A DNA stretch of 64,000 bases. It comes from Filosporella fistucella. Lineage: Eukaryota; Ascomycota; Leotiomycetes; Helotiales. The notes under the pieces were generated by a model that made no database searches, was not told the origin of the DNA, and saw nothing but the letters and a program-made list of their open reading frames with translations. Below, one piece after another: positions 1 through 11,571 of the stretch; positions within the stretch are counted from its first letter, which is position 1, and each line of letters opens with the position of its first letter. The DNA is taken from NCBI GenBank assembly GCA_030077755.1, contig JAQJZZ010000014.1, positions 868,001-932,000 on the forward strand, in the 5' to 3' direction. The position numbers were made by a program, and so were the translations under genes.

Positions 1-2219
1 TACAAGCAAGTACCGGCCGGCATTTGCGAATTGGATCCCAATTTTAAGAGTTACTCTGGATACGTGGATGTAGGTACTCGTATGTCCGGCGACACTGCAT
101 ACAAGATGGATACGATTGCCTTCAATTGGAGGTCGGGTATCTGATTTGGAAGGAATATGCTAACTCGGATACCAATTTCAGGTCGCGGAGAATGAGCACA
201 TCTTTTTCTGGTTCTTCGAATCGAGGAATCAGGACCCGGAGGATGCCCCACTGACTGTTTGGATTAATGGCGGGCCTGGATCGTCTTCAATGATTGGACT
301 CTTCCAGGAATTGGGTCCTTGCGGAATAGATTTCAATGGGAATGTTTACAATAATCCATATTCCTGGTCCAATGTCAGCAACATGCTATTTATTGATCAA
401 CCTACACAGGTATTTTGAATTGCCCAATTATAAAAATATTGCTAATTATACCAGGTCGGATTATCCTATTCAGTCCCAGTCAACAGCTATGTCGATAGCT
501 CGTCGTACGTACCCGATTCAACTGTGTATAAACAGAGCTAAATTTTAGCTAGGGGTGCAATCATCACAGTTCCCGATGCAGTCTGCCCCGATTACGCCGT
601 AGATAGCAGTTGTGGAACATGGAGCTATCCTAACCTCACATTGACAGCCAATTCTACAAGCGATGCCGCTCCAAACTTTTGGAGAACATTGCAAGGTTTC
701 ATGGGAGCTTTCCCACAATACTCGCGGAACAGCTTCCATTTCTCGAGTGAAAGTTATGGTGGCCATTACGGACCTATTTTCAACGAGTATATCGAGGAGC
801 AGAATGCGAAGAATATTTCTGGCGCACACCAAATATCTTTGGAGACCGTTCTTATAGGGTGGGTTTATTCGTGAAGAGAGTGTGCTTTACTGATGAAATT
901 CGCAGGAATGGCTGGTATGATCCTCTGGTCCAGTATCAAGCTTACTATAACTTCACGTATGTATTTCAGACATTGCTCTCAACTTTCTTGTTCACAGACT
1001 TCCTGAGGAACAACTCGAGTATAGAGAATATATCGAAACGTTACTGAGAAAATCGCAGCGTCTCCCCTGGAAACACATACAATTACGATCCGTTCAATGC
1101 CAGTGTCAAATCCCAATTCTACAACAACCTCTACGGAGCTGGAAACTGTGTTGATCAGATAAAAGATTGTGCAGCAAGAGGCATCAACGAGATCTGCGAA
1201 TCAGCTGTCAGTGTCTCTCCCATCATCCTTTTCACCTCAAACTAACACTCATACCAGGACGCCTTCTGTGCGAACCTTGTCGAAAATATCTACGACATTT
1301 ACCTCGACCGCGACGAATATGACATGCGTGAACTGAATAAAGATCCGTTTCCATACGAGTTTTTCCCCGCATATCTTAACAAGCCAGAAGTACAAGCTGC
1401 GATTGGAGCTTTCACGAATTACTCGGAGTCATCGAATGCGGTGTACCAGGCTTTCACTGCGACAGGGGATGATAATCGAGAAGTAGGGACGGTTGAGGCG
1501 CTCAGGAAATTGTTGAAGCAGGGTATTACTGTGATGCTTTATGCGGGAGATGCAGATTATAAGTATGTGCCCCTTTTCAATGAGCGGGTGCGTATTGGAA
1601 TAAGCTGACGAATATAGCTGCAATTGGATCGGCGGCGAAGTCGTTGCTGAAGAGGTACAGGCAGAAGGCTTCTCCTGCGCAGGATACACAAACCTAAGTA
1701 CATCCGACGACATCGTCCACGGACAAGTCAAACAAGCTGGCTCCTTTTCCTTCGTTCGGATCTACGAATCCGTAAGTCATCCCTCCTCCAAAAACCCACC
1801 CCTTCACTCCATTCCCCAGATATCATTCACATCCCCAATACCCTTTCCAACTCACCGTAAAGTGACAACTAACTCCCACCAAGGGCCACGAAGTACCCTT
1901 CTACCAACCCCTAGCCTCCCTCGCCATCTTCGAGCGCGCCATATCCGGTCTGGACATCGCGACCGGGGAAATCAAACCAGATGCATCATACCTCACAGAA
2001 GGAACAGCTAAAAGCACGTATAGAGAAGGGAATGGGACGATCCAATTCGAAGTACTGCCGTTGAATGCGACGTATAACTATACATTGAATGGGCCGAATC
2101 CTATTACGAGTAGAGATGTGTTAGAGGGAGAGGTATTGGGGAGAAAAGAATTGCTAAAAAGAAGTGGGAGGGAGTTGGTTAGGGTTGGGAAGAGGTTTAA
2201 ACCTGGGAGGGGGAGGTAG
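1..2219 (+). CDS. Serine carboxypeptidase, peptidase family S10 (5' end off window)
   Basis: Secreted or vacuolar-type serine carboxypeptidase that removes C-terminal residues. The start lies left of the window. I infer nine exons: 1-69, 182-409, 455-504, 553-858, 906-956, 1059-1206, 1258-1562, 1618-1771, 1884-2219, which give 548 residues in a continuous frame. Visible S10 hallmarks are the oxyanion-hole segment [10 protein letters not shown], the catalytic Ser in SSESYGGH, the catalytic Asp in YAGDADYNCNW (the Asn codon is completed across the 1563-1617 intron) and the catalytic His in GHEVPFY. Several N-glycosylation sequons (NYT, NGT, NLT) fit a secretory protein. The C-terminus is Arg/Lys-rich and ends GRGR. 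It is clearly different from the neighbouring carboxypeptidase Y, having a longer C-terminal tail and another insertion pattern, and resembles the extracellular S10 enzymes of moulds. The family is certain; localisation and specificity are inferred. Confidence 0.93.
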
Positions 2220-2966
2220 ACGGAGACATCAAATCCAAAAAAAAAAAATGTTGATACGTTTGCTACACATCTCACAAATCAAAACTCACGACTGCATTTC
2301 AAAGGTAGCTTGTCCCACCTGTTATCTTACATTCCATCCCCTACTCCATCATATCTAAGTCCTCTTCATCCCCTAATAATTTTCAATCCCTTTCGATCCC
2401 TCTCTTTACATCCAGATGAATAGAGCATCCCAGAAACAAGTAGATTCCACACCTCTTATCTCTAGCGTCCACTTCCTTGTATCCCCTCGAGTCACAATAT
2501 CCTTACCTACCACTGGAGAATCATTACGAGCAGCCGTTACATTCATCTAGTCAACATTTGACGCAACCTGAAACTATGAGTCCTGACTAGAACAATTGGA
2601 ATGTTAGTGGTGTTTCGTACCTCATGGAATGATCTTTTGGAGCGTTTGATAATGGGAATTTGCGGGAGTTTAACTTTCTCTACATTATACAAGTACTTGT
2701 ACAAGAGCACAGTTAATCAGCTAATCCGTCTATCTTTGCAGCACGTTAATATTAATATCATCACATTTCACTCCAATAAAAATATCACAAACAATGTATA
2801 TGCTCAAAAAAGTCATGTGACAACATATGTCATTATCTTTATTTCATAGAAGCCGACCAGTAGAGAAAACCATGCGCCATTTGCCTCTCCGTATGGAATA
2901 ATGTACCCCTATTCCAATCTATACAATTTCCTCTCAGCTGTGCCAGAGATCATCAAATATCATCAT
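2220..2966. other. Convergent 3' spacer between two S10 carboxypeptidase genes
   Basis: A spacer of about 750 bp holding both 3' ends. It has an A-run near 2238-2247 and is AT-rich around 2690-2850, as expected for 3' UTRs and poly(A) sites. I see no coding signal or RNA gene. Confidence 0.6.
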
Positions 2967-4719
2967 CTAGAACCACTCTCCAGAGATCCATCTGTTGAGG
3001 AAATCAAGGGAAGCTTCGGGCTGATCCATGGGGACCATGTGTCTGGAGTTTTATTAGCATTTGAAAACATGGAAGGGATGAATTAGACTTACCCAGCTCC
3101 GAAAACTTGCAAGAAGGTGAAGTTTCCACTCGACTTGATTTTACCATACTTGTCACCGTTATCTAGCTTGATATCCTTGATCTCAGCCTTGTTGAACGAC
3201 TTCTGTCCTGGCCACTCAAGAGCCTCAGTCCAAGCTTGGTTACCGAGCCAGTTGCAGATGAAATCGGCATCACCAGCATAGATCAAAACTGGGATCTCTT
3301 CAATGATACCTGGAACGAGACGGTGGAATGGCTGCATCCAGTCACCTTGGAACAAGAAGTTGCGGTTGATATCAAAGTTACAGCTATCATAGCTGCTGAC
3401 CTCAACACCAAGCTCAGCTTGAACCTCCTTTCGGTTTAAGAACTCGCTGATCCAGCCAAGAGCTGAGTAGCAGAGGTTGCTAGAATCTTCACATTGGCTG
3501 CGGATATCGTAGACATTCTGGCCGGTTCTCTGGTATGGACCAATCATGGCATTGTTACAGTAAATGCTTGCTGGAACACAGGACCAGACGCTCTCGCTGT
3601 CGTAGCAGTTTTGAATCAAGCTTTGGCAGCGAGGAAGAGCATTTGACATAGCCTGGCACTCGCTCTTGTCAAGAACAGCTGGGTAACCACCCTTTCCACA
3701 TGCCATTGGCTCGTAGTATTCGTATTGGGTCAAACCATCAGTGAGACCGTTTCCGATGAGAATGGACTTCAAGTTGATGTTGCGCTTCTTGTGGGAAAGG
3801 ATCTCAGAAGTGAAGACTGGGATGTAGTGACCAGCATAAGATTCTCCGGCAATGTGGAAATCTTGGGTAGCATATTCGGGGAATTGCTTGAAGAACAAGG
3901 TGAGAAGGGCGTAAACGTCCTTTCCAGCTGCGACAGTGTTGCTCACTGATCCACCGCTGTATGAGTATCCAACATTGACTGGTTGATCAAGGAAGATGAC
4001 GGAAGCGTTTGCGTTCCAAGAATATGGGTTGCTGTGAAGTTTGAGCTTCTTATCAATGGATGCAGGGCCAAGTTCGAGGAAGAGGCCGGTTAGGGAAGAG
4101 CAACCTGGGCCACCGTTAAGCCACAAGATTACGGGGTCGTTCTTTGGATCATTTCGGGACTCGAAGAACCCTATCAATCCATTAGCAATTGCCGCATGAT
4201 TGTGACGATATACGACTTACAGTAGAAGAGATGCTTATCGTTCTCCTCGTCATCGAGATAACCACTATATTGCTTGACGGTGTCAACACCGAGTTTTGAA
4301 GGATCAACCTTCTTAGCTCGCAAGTTGTAAGTCTCCAACTTTCCATCAATCTCCCTCATCTTTTCGCCATTGGAGTTCTCAATCCAAACACTTTGCACAT
4401 CGGCGCCTTTGACAACATAGTCCCAGGTGCTATCTGGCTTTCTGACATGTGGCTTTGGAGATGAGAAGAAGGTCGCCTTATCCATAGCTTCCGGGAAGTG
4501 CATTGCCACCTCATCCCAAACTGCCTTTGCCTCGGCAGGGATATCTTTCATCGATTCGTAAAGGTGATGAAGGGGCTTTGACCAGGATTCAGTAACTGGC
4601 TTGACAGCTTCTTTGATAGCTTCTTGAGCCTCTCCAAGAGGGTTCTTCAAGATCTGTTGCTGGTTTGTCATTGCTGCCGAGGCAGCGCCCAACAGGACGG
4701 TGGAGGCGAGGAGCTTCAT
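2967..4719 (-). CDS. cpyA: Carboxypeptidase Y, vacuolar serine carboxypeptidase (S10)
   Basis: Vacuolar carboxypeptidase homologous to yeast PRC1/CPY, made as a preproenzyme. Three exons: 4719-4221, 4170-3093, 3042-2967 (50-bp introns), 550 aa. Residues 1-16 ([15 protein letters not shown]) form a signal peptide. A propeptide follows, and the mature enzyme probably begins near the conserved KQYSGYL segment. Hallmarks are [10 protein letters not shown], the catalytic Ser in GESYAGH (about S277), the catalytic Asp in GDADFICNW (about D469) and the catalytic His in [11 protein letters not shown] (about H527), which is read only after splicing the last intron. Many cysteines in the middle match the CPY disulfide set. 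The start ATG precedes a textbook signal peptide. It shares a 565-bp divergent upstream region with the SBDS gene. Very secure. Confidence 0.97.
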
Positions 4720-5284
4720 GATGAAGACCAGTATTGATGGATAAAGGAATAGGATACCAGATCACTACAATGATCAAGATGAAAGATGGAGGAGGGATGG
4801 TACTTTCAATACAAGTTCACAACGGAGAGTTGTGATGATGAGTAGAAGTGGGAGGTGGAATGGGGGAGCTATGAAACACCTTGTGGTTGTCATAGGTAGC
4901 AAGGTACTAGCCCATCGTTACGTACCTAGGCGGCAGCCATTCCGCACCTATCAGCAGGGAACGATAAGCCACCCCAACATTTCACTGCTCACGTGCGATG
5001 GTTTCTGACTCGAGATGCTTTTTTCCTACCGAAAGTCTGTCTTGGAGCTCAAGTGACGAGTGCAGGCGATTCAGGAGTTCACTTTGCAATGAATCCCGAG
5101 ATTTCTAGGGATACTACGCTGCATTCAGAGCGGCATGTTGATTCATGACAAAATATGAGTGATGACTCCTCCCCCACCAAGATGAAGAATCTTAGCGAGG
5201 TAAATAATGTACAAGAGCGTCTGCCACGTTGAAAAATCTCCTTGAACAACAAACAGAAGTGCAGAAATCTGTGTAACCGTCAAG
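4720..5284. promoter_or_regulatory. Divergent promoter region of carboxypeptidase Y and SDO1
   Basis: A shared upstream region of 565 bp. It contains a CACGTG E-box at 4990-4995 and the half-palindrome TACCTAGG at 4923-4930, a motif that recurs in several spacers of this window. The presence of both strings is directly visible; their function is inference. Confidence 0.4.
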
Positions 5285-6196
5285 ATGCCTATCAACCAAC
5301 CCTCCAACCAGATCAAACTGACAAATGTCTCCCTGGTCCGCCTCAAGAAAGCAAAAAAGCGCTTCGAGATCGCCTGCTACAAGAACAAAGTCCTCGAATG
5401 GCGCTCAGGAATCGAGACAGATCTCGACAATGTCCTACAAATCAACTCCGTGTTCCTGAATGTCTCAAAAGGCCAAACCGCACCGTCATCAGACCTCGCG
5501 AAAGCCTTTGGCGCAAAGACATCCGTCAACGATATCATCTTGGAAATTCTGAGTAAAGGAGAGTTGCAAGTAGGGGAGAAAGAACGAGCAGCGCAGCTGG
5601 AGAGAGTACATAATGAAGTCATTTCGATAGTAGCCAGCAAGCTTGTAGATCCCAAGACAAAGAGAGTCTATACTACAGGCATGATTGAGAAAGCGCTGGA
5701 TATGCTGAGTTCTCAAGGAGCGCAAGCACAGCAAAGCGGAAGCGGGGCTGGTACACCGGCTACTGGAGAGGATGGAGAGGCCAAACCAAAAGTCAAGGAG
5801 CACACTTGGACTGGAGTTGTGGCTACGAAGAGTGCAAAGAGTCAGGCTTTAGATGCTATGAGAGCGCTGATTGCACATCAGCCTATTCCTGTGGCAAGAG
5901 CCAGAATGAGATTGCGCATTACTTGCCCAACGAGTGTTTTGAAGCAGGCAGCTAAGTCTGCAGGACCAAAAGAGGCTGCGGATGATGGAGAGGAGAAGAC
6001 AAAAGGTACTGTGAAGGATCGGATTTTGAGCTATATTGAGCAAGTGGAAACTCAAGATGTTGTGGGCTCAGAATGGGAGGTTACTGGATTCGTTGAACCG
6101 GGTGCTTTCAAGGGACTTGGGGACTTCATCGGTGGGGAGACGAAAGGTCAAGGAAGAGTTGAAGTGCTGGATATGGCCGTTACACATGAGGACTGA
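5285..6196 (+). CDS. SDO1: Ribosome maturation protein SDO1/SBDS
   Basis: Orthologue of the Shwachman-Bodian-Diamond protein. With the GTPase EFL1 it releases the anti-association factor Tif6/eIF6 from late cytoplasmic pre-60S subunits. Single exon, 303 aa, starting at the ATG of MPINQPSNQIKLTNVSLVRL. The N-terminal FYSH domain (about 1-95) contains RFEIACYKNKVLEWR and the SKGE segment (ILSKGELQVGEKER) found in all SBDS proteins. The central three-helix domain holds DPKTKRVYTTGMIEKAL. The C-terminal domain holds HQPIPVARARMRLRI. It is longer than yeast Sdo1 because of two low-complexity inserts, Ala/Gln/Gly-rich near residue 150 and acidic/Lys-rich near 225. It lies beside two ribosomal protein genes. 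Confidence 0.97.
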   Translation: MPINQPSNQIKLTNVSLVRLKKAKKRFEIACYKNKVLEWRSGIETDLDNVLQINSVFLNVSKGQTAPSSDLAKAFGAKTSVNDIILEILSKGELQVGEKERAAQLERVHNEVISIVASKLVDPKTKRVYTTGMIEKALDMLSSQGAQAQQSGSGAGTPATGEDGEAKPKVKEHTWTGVVATKSAKSQALDAMRALIAHQPIPVARARMRLRITCPTSVLKQAAKSAGPKEAADDGEEKTKGTVKDRILSYIEQVETQDVVGSEWEVTGFVEPGAFKGLGDFIGGETKGQGRVEVLDMAVTHED

Positions 6197-6455
6197 ACAA
6201 TGAGAACCATAGTCGTGGTATTAGCGAGCATAAAAGGCGTTTCAGGACATCCAAAATACAGAACCCAATATACAGATCAAATCACCAACTCCATTTCATG
6301 CTATGTTTTTGATGTTTTGTTCAGTCTACTAGATGCCGTAGCATACATCCGTGATTGCTTCGTGCTGAAAATGCAATGAAGTCTTGTGCAACGTCCCATA
6401 CCATCGCAAAGCCACACGCCATCCAGCAATCTGCAAAACCCATAACCGCACACGT

Positions 6456-7200
6456 TTAACCACCCTTCTTCTTGGACACACCGACGGTACGACCTCTACG
6501 ACCAGTTGTCTTGGAGTGTTGTCCACGAACTCGGAGTCCCCAGTAATGACGAAGACCACGATGAGCACGGATCTTCTTCAGGCGCTCCAAATCATCACGA
6601 AGCTTGGAATCGACACCGTTGGCGAGAATTTGAGAGTCCTTGCCATCGACGATATCGCGTTGACGATTGAGGAACCAGGATGGGATCTTGTACTGGGTGG
6701 GGTTTTGGATGATGGTGACGATACGCTCGAGCTCTTCGGAGGTGAGTTCACCAGCACTGTGAAATATTAGTCCCCGCTATTTCAACCCAAGAATCAATCC
6801 TTTCGTACCGCTTGTTCAAGTCGACATCGGCCTTCTTGCAAACCAAGTTGGAGTATCTGCGTCCGACACCCTTTATCTTGGTCAATGCGTACATGACCTG
6901 CCAATTGTTAGATTATTGTTCAACAATTCGTGATCGGGATTTGGCGTCGCTCGGTGGCACCTCAGGGGGAGGATCTCTGGGAGAAGGGATTGTGTACCTT
7001 TTGCTTTCCTTCGACATTGGTATTGAGAAGACGAAGAATCTACTCGATTGTCAGCTGGGTGTCCCATTTCATCGTCAAGTCCATCATGTCCATTGTGGGG
7101 GGCTCAGGCTCCGAAGCTCGACCTGATCACCACGCGAAAAGATTGAAAGGTGGTGGCATACGTATTGGAAGTTGGACTTCTCGCCCGTTACGAGAGACAT
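6456..7200 (-). CDS. RPS18: 40S ribosomal protein uS13 (S18)
   Basis: Small-subunit protein uS13 of the 40S head, which contacts inter-subunit bridges. Four exons: 7200-7162, 7039-6998, 6897-6809, 6756-6456, encoding 156 aa. Exon 1 encodes [13 protein letters not shown]. Exon 2 encodes [14 protein letters not shown]. Exon 3 carries [20 protein letters not shown], the helix-hairpin-helix region. Exon 4 carries the conserved C-terminus [19 protein letters not shown] and ends SKKKGG. Length and sequence match the family (yeast 146, human 152 aa). The 3' part is convergent with SDO1 with 259 bp between stop codons. Splice sites were chosen because each joint restores the family sequence in phase. 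Confidence 0.97.
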
Positions 7201-9403
7201 GATGGGCAGTCTCCTCGTGGTAGTTGTCGCTGGGTGGGAAGAATTTGGAGAGATCTCGAATTTCGACAAGAGTAAAATCAAAGTGCGTTCGATTAAGCGA
7301 AGGCTAGCTCAAATAAGGATTAGCTTCTTACTCAAAGTGGGGCTCCACCCCCTCGCAAGAACCCGACACTCGAGGTTAATCAGCCATAAAAGGTTTGAAG
7401 GTTGAATAAAAGATACCGTCGGACAAACATCGCGCAGGAGAAACGGTTGTGTTTGCCAATTGTCACTTTTGTGTTGTCTAGTTGCTTGCGATGTATCAAG
7501 GAATATCATTTTTTGCAGCGCTTTCCTTGAGTGGACACTGGAAGGTTGAAGAACGCCAAATATCTAGACGCGAATATCCTGCTGCAGCTGCTATATGAGT
7601 ACCGACCTTATCAAACTTAAATTTTCTAGGTCTTCTGTGACCCAAAATCTCTATCACAGAAGATTTCATTTATTTTTGTTGCTGCCGAGCATCGCGGCGC
7701 GTGTTTCCGTTGTTTATATCTTTCAATTTTGTCAGGGAACGAATTACTATTCAGAATATACTCCTTCGCTGCTCTATGATTTCTGGACTCGGTGACTATT
7801 TTCAAAGATCTCTAGATATTCTGCGTTCAGATATTGATTATTTGCACATCTTAAAATTGTGCCCTCTGATAGCTTGCCAATCTTGAATTTTTTTCCTACC
7901 TCACAACACATTGGCCCGCAGACATAAGGTTCTCCAAACTTTTGTGTCTCTCTCAATTCATTCAATTCAATATTTTCACCCCTACTGCATAGGATGGCTG
8001 GCCCATCATGCTATTTCAGTCGCCGTGTCTGACATCACCACCAAGAGGTGGTGGAGTTGGAGGGCGTAAGCCTTATTATAAAAACGAGGAAACCCCTCCC
8101 CTATTGTTCGCCAAACAGACTTGTAGCTCTCAAGTTTGTAGTATTCTCAGTAATTCCAAAATCAATTCGGGTGTGGTTCGGGATGTGAATCTTTTGCACT
8201 TTTTTCTCTTTCGTCTTGGATATCTTGTTTTTCGAGGATGGCTGCCAGAACGAAAGCATGTCGAAAAGCGAGGTATCTTATTTGAGGAGAGAATATATTC
8301 GTACCCAGCGGCAATTACTAGAACCTAAACCCTGATCTCTTCATGATCACTCCTTCACTGCGCAAGACTGTCGTCACCTATAGTATCGCATATTGAATTT
8401 GGGACTCTTATCATGATGGTGGCTTTGGAAAGACTCTTGGATATTGACTGGATATGCAGCTGACGATAGGATAATGTTCAATGACATTTCTAAAATCCCA
8501 AGTATCATCGAAATCACGCCGGTCTACTACCATTAATGATCCCGGGAAAAAATTTTTACGGTGATTAGGTAAATGTTGGCAAATATGCTCTCTCTGCACT
8601 CTAAAATAGTTCACATAAGTTCAAGCCAGCTGTGCTGACGAGTATTGCAAGAGGGCTTCTCATGGCTACGATGACTTTTCAAATACGGAATTAAGAAGGC
8701 CGTCATGGTCATTGAGGTGTAATGCTTATTGACGTGTTATTGCTTCATTCACTCTGTACGGTTACACTCGGTGCAGAATTCGAAGAGCTTGCAGAAATGA
8801 ACGAGGGAAATTATTCTGCTATGCTAACTGGACATCGTGCAGCTATTCATTCATATCTACTATCCAAGTTACAGGCTACATGTGATGATATAATATGGAT
8901 ATGATTCAGCCAACTGCCACATTCGCCTCTCTACAGATGACGAGATCTGATGCAACGGAATTGGCAGATGATCATAACAAAACCAGCGAGAAAAATCAAC
9001 GAACGCAAGTTACCAGCCAAATTCTTCTCCTAGGGAACAGAGACCCTTGAACTTCAAGTGGTGATGACCCCGTGTGCAGGTATTCGAGTTGAAAAATGGC
9101 TGAAAATTCAACACAAAAACTTGTGCATAAGTATTCCAAATAATCATTTCAGAAACTCAGTGAAGAGATTAATAAAAGGGGGAAAACTGAAATCAGTTCT
9201 CTTTCCCGCGGCTGAGTCTATTTCCTGGACGTGTGATGTGGTTGTCCCCATGCATTTTCACGTGACGTGGGCAGAAAAATCTCCCGCACAGACCAGCTAC
9301 GCCTCGCTTCTTAGCGTATACAGATCCCACTGTGAATTTCCTAAAACTTCAACGACAAAATCAATCGACAACGAAGTAACGACTCCTCCATCCCCAATTC
9401 AAG
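7201..9403. other. Divergent upstream spacer between RPS18 and RPL17
   Basis: 2.2 kb separating two divergently transcribed ribosomal protein genes. No protein-coding stretch is convincing: open frames here are short and have AT-rich, low-complexity content. A CACGTGAC box lies at 9259-9266, about 140 bp before the RPL17 start, followed by a pyrimidine/CAA-rich leader. I saw no tRNA or snoRNA signature. Confidence 0.5.
9259..9264. promoter_or_regulatory. CACGTG E-box upstream of RPL17
   Basis: A perfect CACGTG, extended to TCACGTGACGTGGG, about 140 bp upstream of the RPL17 ATG. bHLH factors of the Cbf1 type bind this hexamer in fungi; a role in RPL17 transcription is only inferred. Confidence 0.35.
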
Positions 9404-10293
9404 ATGGTAAGCTGCCTCGAACTCCTGAAAGCCTCCGCCATGCTCCGAAAATAATTTCCATCTACGAAATCGCTGTCCCGCTCGAAGCCCTGTTCAGTTC
9501 TTCAAACTTAATGCGCCTTCAAAATACTACGAGATTCATTTGCTAACGAATTATTCTCGCCTTCAGGTCCGTTACGCAGCACAAGAGATCTCCCCGGCCA
9601 AATCGGCGCGGGCCCGTGGAGCATACCTTCGAGTCTCCTTCAAGAACACCAGAGAGACCGCCCAAGCTATCAACGGATGGAAGTTGCAACGGGCTATCAA
9701 GTTCCTTGAGAATGTTCAAGAGCACAAGGAGGCTGTCCCTATGCGCAGATATGCTGGAGGAACTGGACGCGCTTCTCAAGGTACGATATACAGGATTTAA
9801 GATCAGGATTCAAGTCCTAGGGAGGGATTGAAATTGGGGATGATAGGGAAAGGTTGGAAGGATAATGTTGACGGAAAATAGGAAAGCAATTCGGTGTCTC
9901 TCGCGCCAGATGGCCAGTCAAGTCCGCCGAGTTCCTTCTCGGTCTCTTGAAGAACGCTGAGGCCAACGCCGATACCAAGGGTCTGGATACTGGTAACCTT
10001 GTCGTCAAGCACATCCAAGTCAACCAAGCACCAAAGCAACGTCGCCGAACATACCGTGCCCACGGTCGTGTAAGTCCCATCACCGCGCCCCAATTTCTGG
10101 CCACAAAGAAAAACGGAGCTGATAATCCCTCTAGATCAACCCATACATGTCCAACCCCTGCCACATCGAACTGATCCTGACCGAAGGCGAAGAAGTCGTA
10201 CAGAAATCCGAGGCTGTTGTAGGACGCGAGCCAGCTCATCTTACCTCCAGACAACGTGGTGCCCGTGTCCGTCGTGCTATCACTGCTGCATAG
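9404..10293 (+). CDS. RPL17: 60S ribosomal protein uL22 (L17)
   Basis: Large-subunit protein uL22, which lines the peptide exit tunnel. Four exons: 9404-9406 (only the ATG), 9567-9780, 9882-10069, 10135-10293, encoding 187 aa. The first intron follows the start codon directly, so that ATG joins GTC CGT TAC GCA to give [19 protein letters not shown]. Conserved blocks are [57 protein letters not shown] and the C-terminal [19 protein letters not shown]. It ends RRAITAA. Length matches the family (yeast 184 aa). A first exon consisting of just the start codon is easily lost by automatic annotation. Confidence 0.97.
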
Positions 10294-11571
10294 GGTGTTA
10301 AATTCCGGTTCTGGGTTTGGGGCTTTGCACATCGTTCGGGAATTTCGGGTGTCGATGACAAGTGAGAAGGGTCGTCTTGAGAGAGAGGACTTGTACTTCG
10401 GTAGCGGGTAGCTAAACCGGTCATTATTGCATCAAAAGAATTCATGAAAGCAATGTTTGTTCGATCTTGTGGATGAGTGATGGTGATGTGATGTGGAATG
10501 TGTCCAGAGCCGAAAGAAAAACTTGTTCTGGTTACTGGAAGATTGGAAGAAATTTTCTAGTGAAATTGGGCGTAATCGAGGTAGAATATATGTAGAGTCA
10601 GATCTCTGTGGTCTAACTAACGCAGAATATCAACTCCTGGCAGGTTTTGAAAGTACTTCAAACCATCACAGCAGTCTCTTCTCCAACTGGACAAATGGCT
10701 ACCACGGCAGCAATTATCTGGTCCATGATATGGAAATAATATAACAATATACGATCTACAGTATAGCACGTCCATACCTCCGCTCAATTACCCAATTACC
10801 CAGTTGTATCCCAGAGGCAGTCCGTTCAATATACGATTTTCAACTCACCAGCGTAATACATTGACTTGACAAAGTGTCATCTCAAATGAAATCGATTCAG
10901 CATTATGACTAAGAAAGACCTTAATTGCACTTCACAGAATCTAGATAACATATCTAGCTCGACATTTCAAGTACAGCATATCAAATCATTGACAACCCGC
11001 GCTAAGGTCAAAATTGAATGCGTATTCAACAGAGATCAATTCCTAATGCGCAGGCAAAAGCACTCGATGAAGCTTCCAGAGACAGAATCCTCAAAATACT
11101 GTCACAAGATATCACATAGAACAAGACAGGGATTTTCAGGCTTTTTTTCGTCTAATCATACATCTATTCTACAAAACACTTCCAAAAGAGTCGACGCCAA
11201 AGCTCCATCAGACTCATATTTTCCCGTCACCATCTCTAATCAGAAAGAGAAAGCATGATACCTTGCGGAATAACCATTTACCACATTAGAGTATCCACCC
11301 TATCCAGCCCAGTGTTTGTTTCCCCAACTCCGTGGTTGATGTGCAAATGTATCGTAAAGTTTTGGTGGCCCCTCGCTATGCAATGAAAAATAAAAAAATA
11401 AAAGTAATGTAGCAGCAAACATCGGTAACGACGATGTATGCGAGTAAAAGAAAAGAAAGCAAAACTAGTTCATTAGTCGATGAATGGCGAAAATTGAATA
11501 GCCAGACCGGGTAGCTCATGAAATTCTGTGGGAAATTCATGGCAGAAAGCTAGCGGTAGAGAGTGATGAAG
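10294..11571. other. Convergent spacer between RPL17 and the F-box gene
   Basis: About 1.3 kb holding the 3' ends of two convergent genes. The sequence is AT-rich (for example 10720-10760 and 11380-11470) without a supported coding region. Poly(A) and 3' UTR sequence is expected here. Confidence 0.5.

Noticed and set aside
957..1058. A 40-nt coding-looking segment ([13 protein letters not shown]) inside an intron of the first carboxypeptidase
   Set aside because: Using it as an exon would need a following intron of about 19 nt with a poor donor, and S10 relatives go directly from YYNFT to VSPGNTY. A single 102-bp intron is simpler.
9058..9546. 162-codon + frame overlapping the RPL17 start
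   Set aside because: It runs through the RPL17 promoter, ATG and first intron in another frame and has no family features.
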